Assembly (NCBI RefSeq): GCF_018326425.1
Contig: NZ_AP024601.1
Location: forward strand, 2,034,001-2,098,000
DNA: 64,000 bases
Reading direction: 5' to 3'
Source: Polycladomyces abyssicola
Lineage (GTDB): Bacteria > Bacillota > Bacilli > Thermoactinomycetales > JIR-001
The notes beneath the pieces were generated by a model, which worked only from the letters and a program-made list of their open reading frames with translations, ran no database searches and was not told where the DNA came from. The position numbers and the translations under genes were made by a program. Below, piece after piece: positions 61,598 to 64,000 of this stretch; position 1 is the stretch's first letter, and each line of letters begins with the position of its first letter.

Positions 61598-62335
61598 ATG
61601 AATGACGTGATTCGAACGCTCACGCAACACCGTTCGATTCGCAGCTACACCTCCCAGGAAGTAACCGATGAACAGCTGGATCACATTTTCCGTGCTATTC
61701 AAGCGGCCCCCAACTCGATTAACGGTCAACAGGTTATAGTGATCGTGGTCAAGGAAAAAGAACGGAAACGGAAACTCTCCCAGCTCGTCGGCAACCAAGT
61801 CTGGGTGGACCAAGCTCCGGTATTTCTCGTATTCTGCCTGGATTTCTACCGGGCCAAACTGGCTGCGGAAACCAACGGCGAGCAACTCGCCATCACAAAC
61901 AGCATCGAATCGATTATCGTCGGTGCAACCGACGTGGGAATCGCCCTGGCAAATGCTGCCGCGGCAGCTGAGTCGATGGGATTGGGGATCGTCCCCATCG
62001 GCGGGATTCGGAAAAATCCGGATGAAGTGATCAAACTGTTGAATCTGCCCGAGTACGTGTTTCCCGTCTCCGGATTGGTGATCGGTCACCCTGCCGATCC
62101 ATCGGCACAAAAACCCCGTCTCCCGCGGGAAGCGGTCATCCATCAAGAAACCTACAACCGGGATCAGCTGGATCTGATCCGGCAGTACGACGAAACGATG
62201 GCCGAATACATGCGTCAACGTACTGGCGGGGAAAGCGACCGCAACTGGTCGCAAACCGTCTCCTCCTTTTACAACAAAATCTACTATCCCAAGGTTCGTC
62301 CGACTTTGGACCAGCAGGGATTCAAATATAATTGA
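61598..62335 (+). CDS. NADPH-dependent nitro/flavin reductase (NfsA/NfrA-like)
   Basis: The 245-residue flavoprotein begins with LTQHRSIRSYTSQEVTDEQL and has AIQAAPNSINGQQVIVIVV (FMN site), LANAAAAAESMGLGIVPIGG and FPVSGLVIGHPADP. It is of the NfrA/NfsA group reducing nitroaromatics, quinones or FMN. It is 23 bases downstream of the PfpI gene and likely co-transcribed. Confidence 0.87.
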   Translation: MNDVIRTLTQHRSIRSYTSQEVTDEQLDHIFRAIQAAPNSINGQQVIVIVVKEKERKRKLSQLVGNQVWVDQAPVFLVFCLDFYRAKLAAETNGEQLAITNSIESIIVGATDVGIALANAAAAAESMGLGIVPIGGIRKNPDEVIKLLNLPEYVFPVSGLVIGHPADPSAQKPRLPREAVIHQETYNRDQLDLIRQYDETMAEYMRQRTGGESDRNWSQTVSSFYNKIYYPKVRPTLDQQGFKYN

Positions 62336-62468
62336 TCATCTTTGCAACCTTTGCACCCTTTGCGCCGTCTGTTAAGATGTCAGGGCAATTTCCCGCCGTC
62401 TCCTTCAGGGAAGATGCCCTGCCGCATCGGTTTGAGTTACACCTCCTTCACCTCTGTACCTGGAACGT

Positions 62469-62497
62469 CAACCGGCCCGATTATCGGGCCGGTTGAT
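62469..62497 (+). terminator. Terminator of the PfpI-nitroreductase operon
   Basis: CAACCGGCCCGA and TCGGGCCGGTTG pair perfectly with a TTA loop; the T-tract is short. Confidence 0.65.
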
Positions 62498-62567
62498 CGT
62501 TTATTGCATGGAAACCAACTTTTTGTGATATATTGAGTTGATAGGGCATGTCTGATATTCGTGAAGG

Positions 62568-62636
62568 GTGTCCGTTTTCCCTCGAATGACCTTTAAACTT
62601 GTCAAAGCAAGAGCAAGAGGGAAAACGACTCACCCG
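62568..62636 (-). repeat. Dispersed hairpin repeat, copy D
   Basis: CGTTTTCCCT (62573-62582) and AGGGAAAACG (62618-62627) are perfect 10-bp arms. On the minus strand TTTTCCCTCTTGCT matches copy C exactly over 14 bases, and ACACCCTT follows the second arm as in the others. Confidence 0.55.
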
Positions 62637-62672
62637 AGGAAAACAGGTTTACCGCCCTCTAACAAAACAGAG

Positions 62673-62704
62673 CGGGATTCCTCCATTGGGGGAATCCCGT
62701 TTTG
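62673..62704 (+). terminator. Leader terminator before the EamA gene
   Basis: CGGGATTCC and GGAATCCCG form a 9-bp stem followed by TTTT, ending 33 bases before the EamA start. Its position suggests attenuation. Confidence 0.6.
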
Positions 62705-62736
62705 CGGCAATTTTGCGAACAGAAGAGAGAGTACGG

Positions 62737-63639
62737 ATGCGGATCAACCGTTCGATCGCCAGCTTTTTCGTACTGACGGCCGCCGCTTGTTACGGGTTGC
62801 TGTCGCCACTCGTCAAAATGGCTTATGCCAACGAATTGCATCCCGCCGATTTGACCGCCGCCCAGGCGGTGGTGGGTGCATTGGGCATCTGGATCGTCTG
62901 TTTGGCGGCCACCCGGAAGATGCCGAAACTACCCGCACGCACGGTGCTGGCTTTGTTCGGTTGCGGAGTGTTGGGCGGTCTGACCGGTGTCTTCTATTTC
63001 ACTTCATTGCAGGACTTACCCGCTTCGTTTGCCATTTTACTGTTGTTTCAATTTACGTGGATGGGCATGGTACTCGAATGGCGGATCACCCGTCGCCCTC
63101 CCGCACGCAACCAGCGATGGGCATTGGCGATCATCCTGGCGGGAACGGTGCTGGCCGCCGGATGGACGGATACACTCCCCTCCACGATCTCCATCTTCGG
63201 TGTCACCACTGCTCTGCTTTCGGCCATCTGCTACACTGGATACATCCATCTGAGCGGCCACATCGCGGTCGACGTTTCCCCCTGGTGGCGCAGTGCGTGG
63301 ATTTCCACGGGCTCCGTTGCTGTCACACTGATCGTGTTCCCACCACGTTTCCTGCTGGAGGGAATGGGGGGCAGCGTTTTGGTGGAGTGGGCCAGCTTGA
63401 TCGCCTTTTTTGGAACGATCCTGCCGTCGATTCTGTTTACCGCCGGTGTCACCAGGATCGGTACGGGACTGGCCGCCACGCTCGGATCGGTCGAATTGCC
63501 CGTTGCCGTCAGCTTGTCCGCCTGGTGGCTAGGTGAACCCGTTACGACTGCGCAGTGGGTTGGCGTGTTGCTGATCCTGGTTGGTATCTTGGTAGCCGAG
63601 GGAAAACTGAATCTCCTCAAAGAAAAAAGCTGGCCGTGA
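62737..63639 (+). CDS. EamA-family (DMT) transporter
   Basis: The 300-residue protein has ten predicted membrane helices in two EamA repeats, with AACYGLLSPLVKMAYANEL in the first and LPSILFTAGVTRIGTGLAATLGSVE-type helices in the second. It probably exports a small metabolite or amino acid. ATG 62737 follows a weak GAAGAGAG site; the open frame upstream crosses the leader hairpin and is not used. Confidence 0.85.
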   Translation: MRINRSIASFFVLTAAACYGLLSPLVKMAYANELHPADLTAAQAVVGALGIWIVCLAATRKMPKLPARTVLALFGCGVLGGLTGVFYFTSLQDLPASFAILLLFQFTWMGMVLEWRITRRPPARNQRWALAIILAGTVLAAGWTDTLPSTISIFGVTTALLSAICYTGYIHLSGHIAVDVSPWWRSAWISTGSVAVTLIVFPPRFLLEGMGGSVLVEWASLIAFFGTILPSILFTAGVTRIGTGLAATLGSVELPVAVSLSAWWLGEPVTTAQWVGVLLILVGILVAEGKLNLLKEKSWP

Positions 63640-63653
63640 ACTGGCCAGCTTTT
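63625..63653 (+). terminator. Terminator of the EamA gene
   Basis: AAAAGCTGGCC-GTGAACT-GGCCAGCTTTT, symmetrical, at the end of the EamA gene; it could serve converging queF too. Confidence 0.75.
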
Positions 63654-63710
63654 GATACGACTTGAAAAGGGATTCAGCGGCACAATACCGGGTCATTGTC
63701 TTTCCAGCGA

Positions 63711-64000
63711 TTATTTGCGGACATAGCCTTCTTTCGTGTACTCCGCCACTACGCGAGTACCCAGGCCACCGCGCGGGTTCCACACCGCTTCCACCTTCAT
63801 GTATTTCGGTTGGATCAGGTTGACCAAGTCCTCCAAAATTCGGTTGGTCGCATGCTCCTGATAGATCCCGACGTTGCGGTAGGAAGTCAGATAATATTTG
63901 AGCGATTTCATCTCCACCAACAATCGGTCGGGAATGAAGGTGATGGTCAACTCGGCGAAATCGGGCAGACCCGACCACGGACAGACGGAGGTGAATTCAC
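63711..64000 (-). CDS. queF: NADPH-dependent 7-cyano-7-deazaguanine reductase, partial
   Basis: The C-terminal 96 residues of QueF are present and the gene continues beyond the window. Visible are [15 protein letters not shown] (catalytic Cys and Asp region), the substrate loop [17 protein letters not shown] and [11 protein letters not shown]. It makes preQ1 for queuosine synthesis in tRNA. The N-terminus lies past base 64000. Confidence 0.9.
   Translation of the reverse strand, partial: EFTSVCPWSGLPDFAELTITFIPDRLLVEMKSLKYYLTSYRNVGIYQEHATNRILEDLVNLIQPKYMKVEAVWNPRGGLGTRVVAEYTKEGYVRK

Larger units (their letters stand above)
62336..62736. other. 401-base region with terminator, repeat D and leader hairpin
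   Basis: It contains a terminator for the nitroreductase gene (62469-62497), hairpin repeat D (62568-62636) and a second terminator-like hairpin (62673-62704) just before the EamA gene. No gene is seen. Confidence 0.6.

Overview
The window reads as chromosomal DNA of a spore-forming member of the Bacillales. Many gene sets resemble Bacillus subtilis neighbourhoods: the comG operon with yqzE, ylaH/ylaI/ylaJ-like genes, yjcF/yjcG, nifZ-thiI, ykoN/ykoP/ykoQ, speA, yktB, a prespore RsfA-type regulator and a YhcN/YlaJ spore lipoprotein. Base composition is slightly above half G+C by eye, TTG and GTG starts are frequent, and gene order is shuffled relative to Bacillus. This would fit Thermoactinomycetaceae, but that placement is inference. 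I see no rRNA, phage, transposase or CRISPR array; this is core chromosome with a few regulatory novelties.

Layout. 1-5.9 kb: an acetyltransferase, rsfA, an enoyl-CoA hydratase and a minus-strand operon resA-like - rhodanese - cysK - midA. 6-12 kb: a sulfur, thiol and copper block with a CstR-type regulator plus membrane rhodanese behind a palindromic operator, ccdA plus a second TlpA-like thioredoxin, and copA-csoR-copZ with two CsoR-type promoters. 12-19 kb: a TVP38 membrane protein, a metallo-beta-lactamase-fold hydrolase, a spore lipoprotein, a flavin-type small protein, yla-like small genes, nfo and a glycerophosphodiesterase. 18.8-25.7 kb: a YqkB-like protein, an endonuclease III relative, a fumarylacetoacetase-family enzyme, yktB and the 2-oxoacid:ferredoxin oxidoreductase korAB. 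26-31 kb: speA, an SR1-like dual-function RNA encoding SR1P, small conserved genes and SOS-controlled dinB. 31-33.5 kb: a PAP2 phosphatase, an M23 peptidase and a four-tRNA cluster. 34-42 kb: pgpA-like, yjcG, yjcF, a PHP phosphoesterase, a SEC-C protein, a YabE-like 3D/G5 wall protein and a VanW protein. 42-47 kb: a cydAB-type bd oxidase, a class-I-glutamine-amidotransferase-fold peptidase and ispG. 47.4-52.5 kb: the complete comG operon and yqzE, with a sigma-H-like promoter. 52.6-64 kb: tRNA-Gln, ykoQ/ykoN/ykoP-like genes, a TerC transporter, pterin dehydratase, nifZ-thiI, a LacI regulator, an HxlR/PfpI/nitroreductase stress module, an EamA transporter and the start of queF (cut by the window end).

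How genes work together. Cysteine synthesis, two rhodaneses, a persulfide-type repressor, thiol-disulfide exchange (CcdA plus two TlpA/ResA proteins) and tRNA thiolation (NifZ/ThiI) make sulfur handling the main theme of the first 9 kb and of 57-59 kb. Copper export sits beside it. The comG operon encodes the traffic ATPase, membrane platform and five pilin-like proteins of the DNA-uptake pseudopilus. The most notable non-coding features are the SR1-like RNA, a family of hairpin repeats in intergenic spaces, a long structured stretch before yabE, and several promoter-embedded palindromes.
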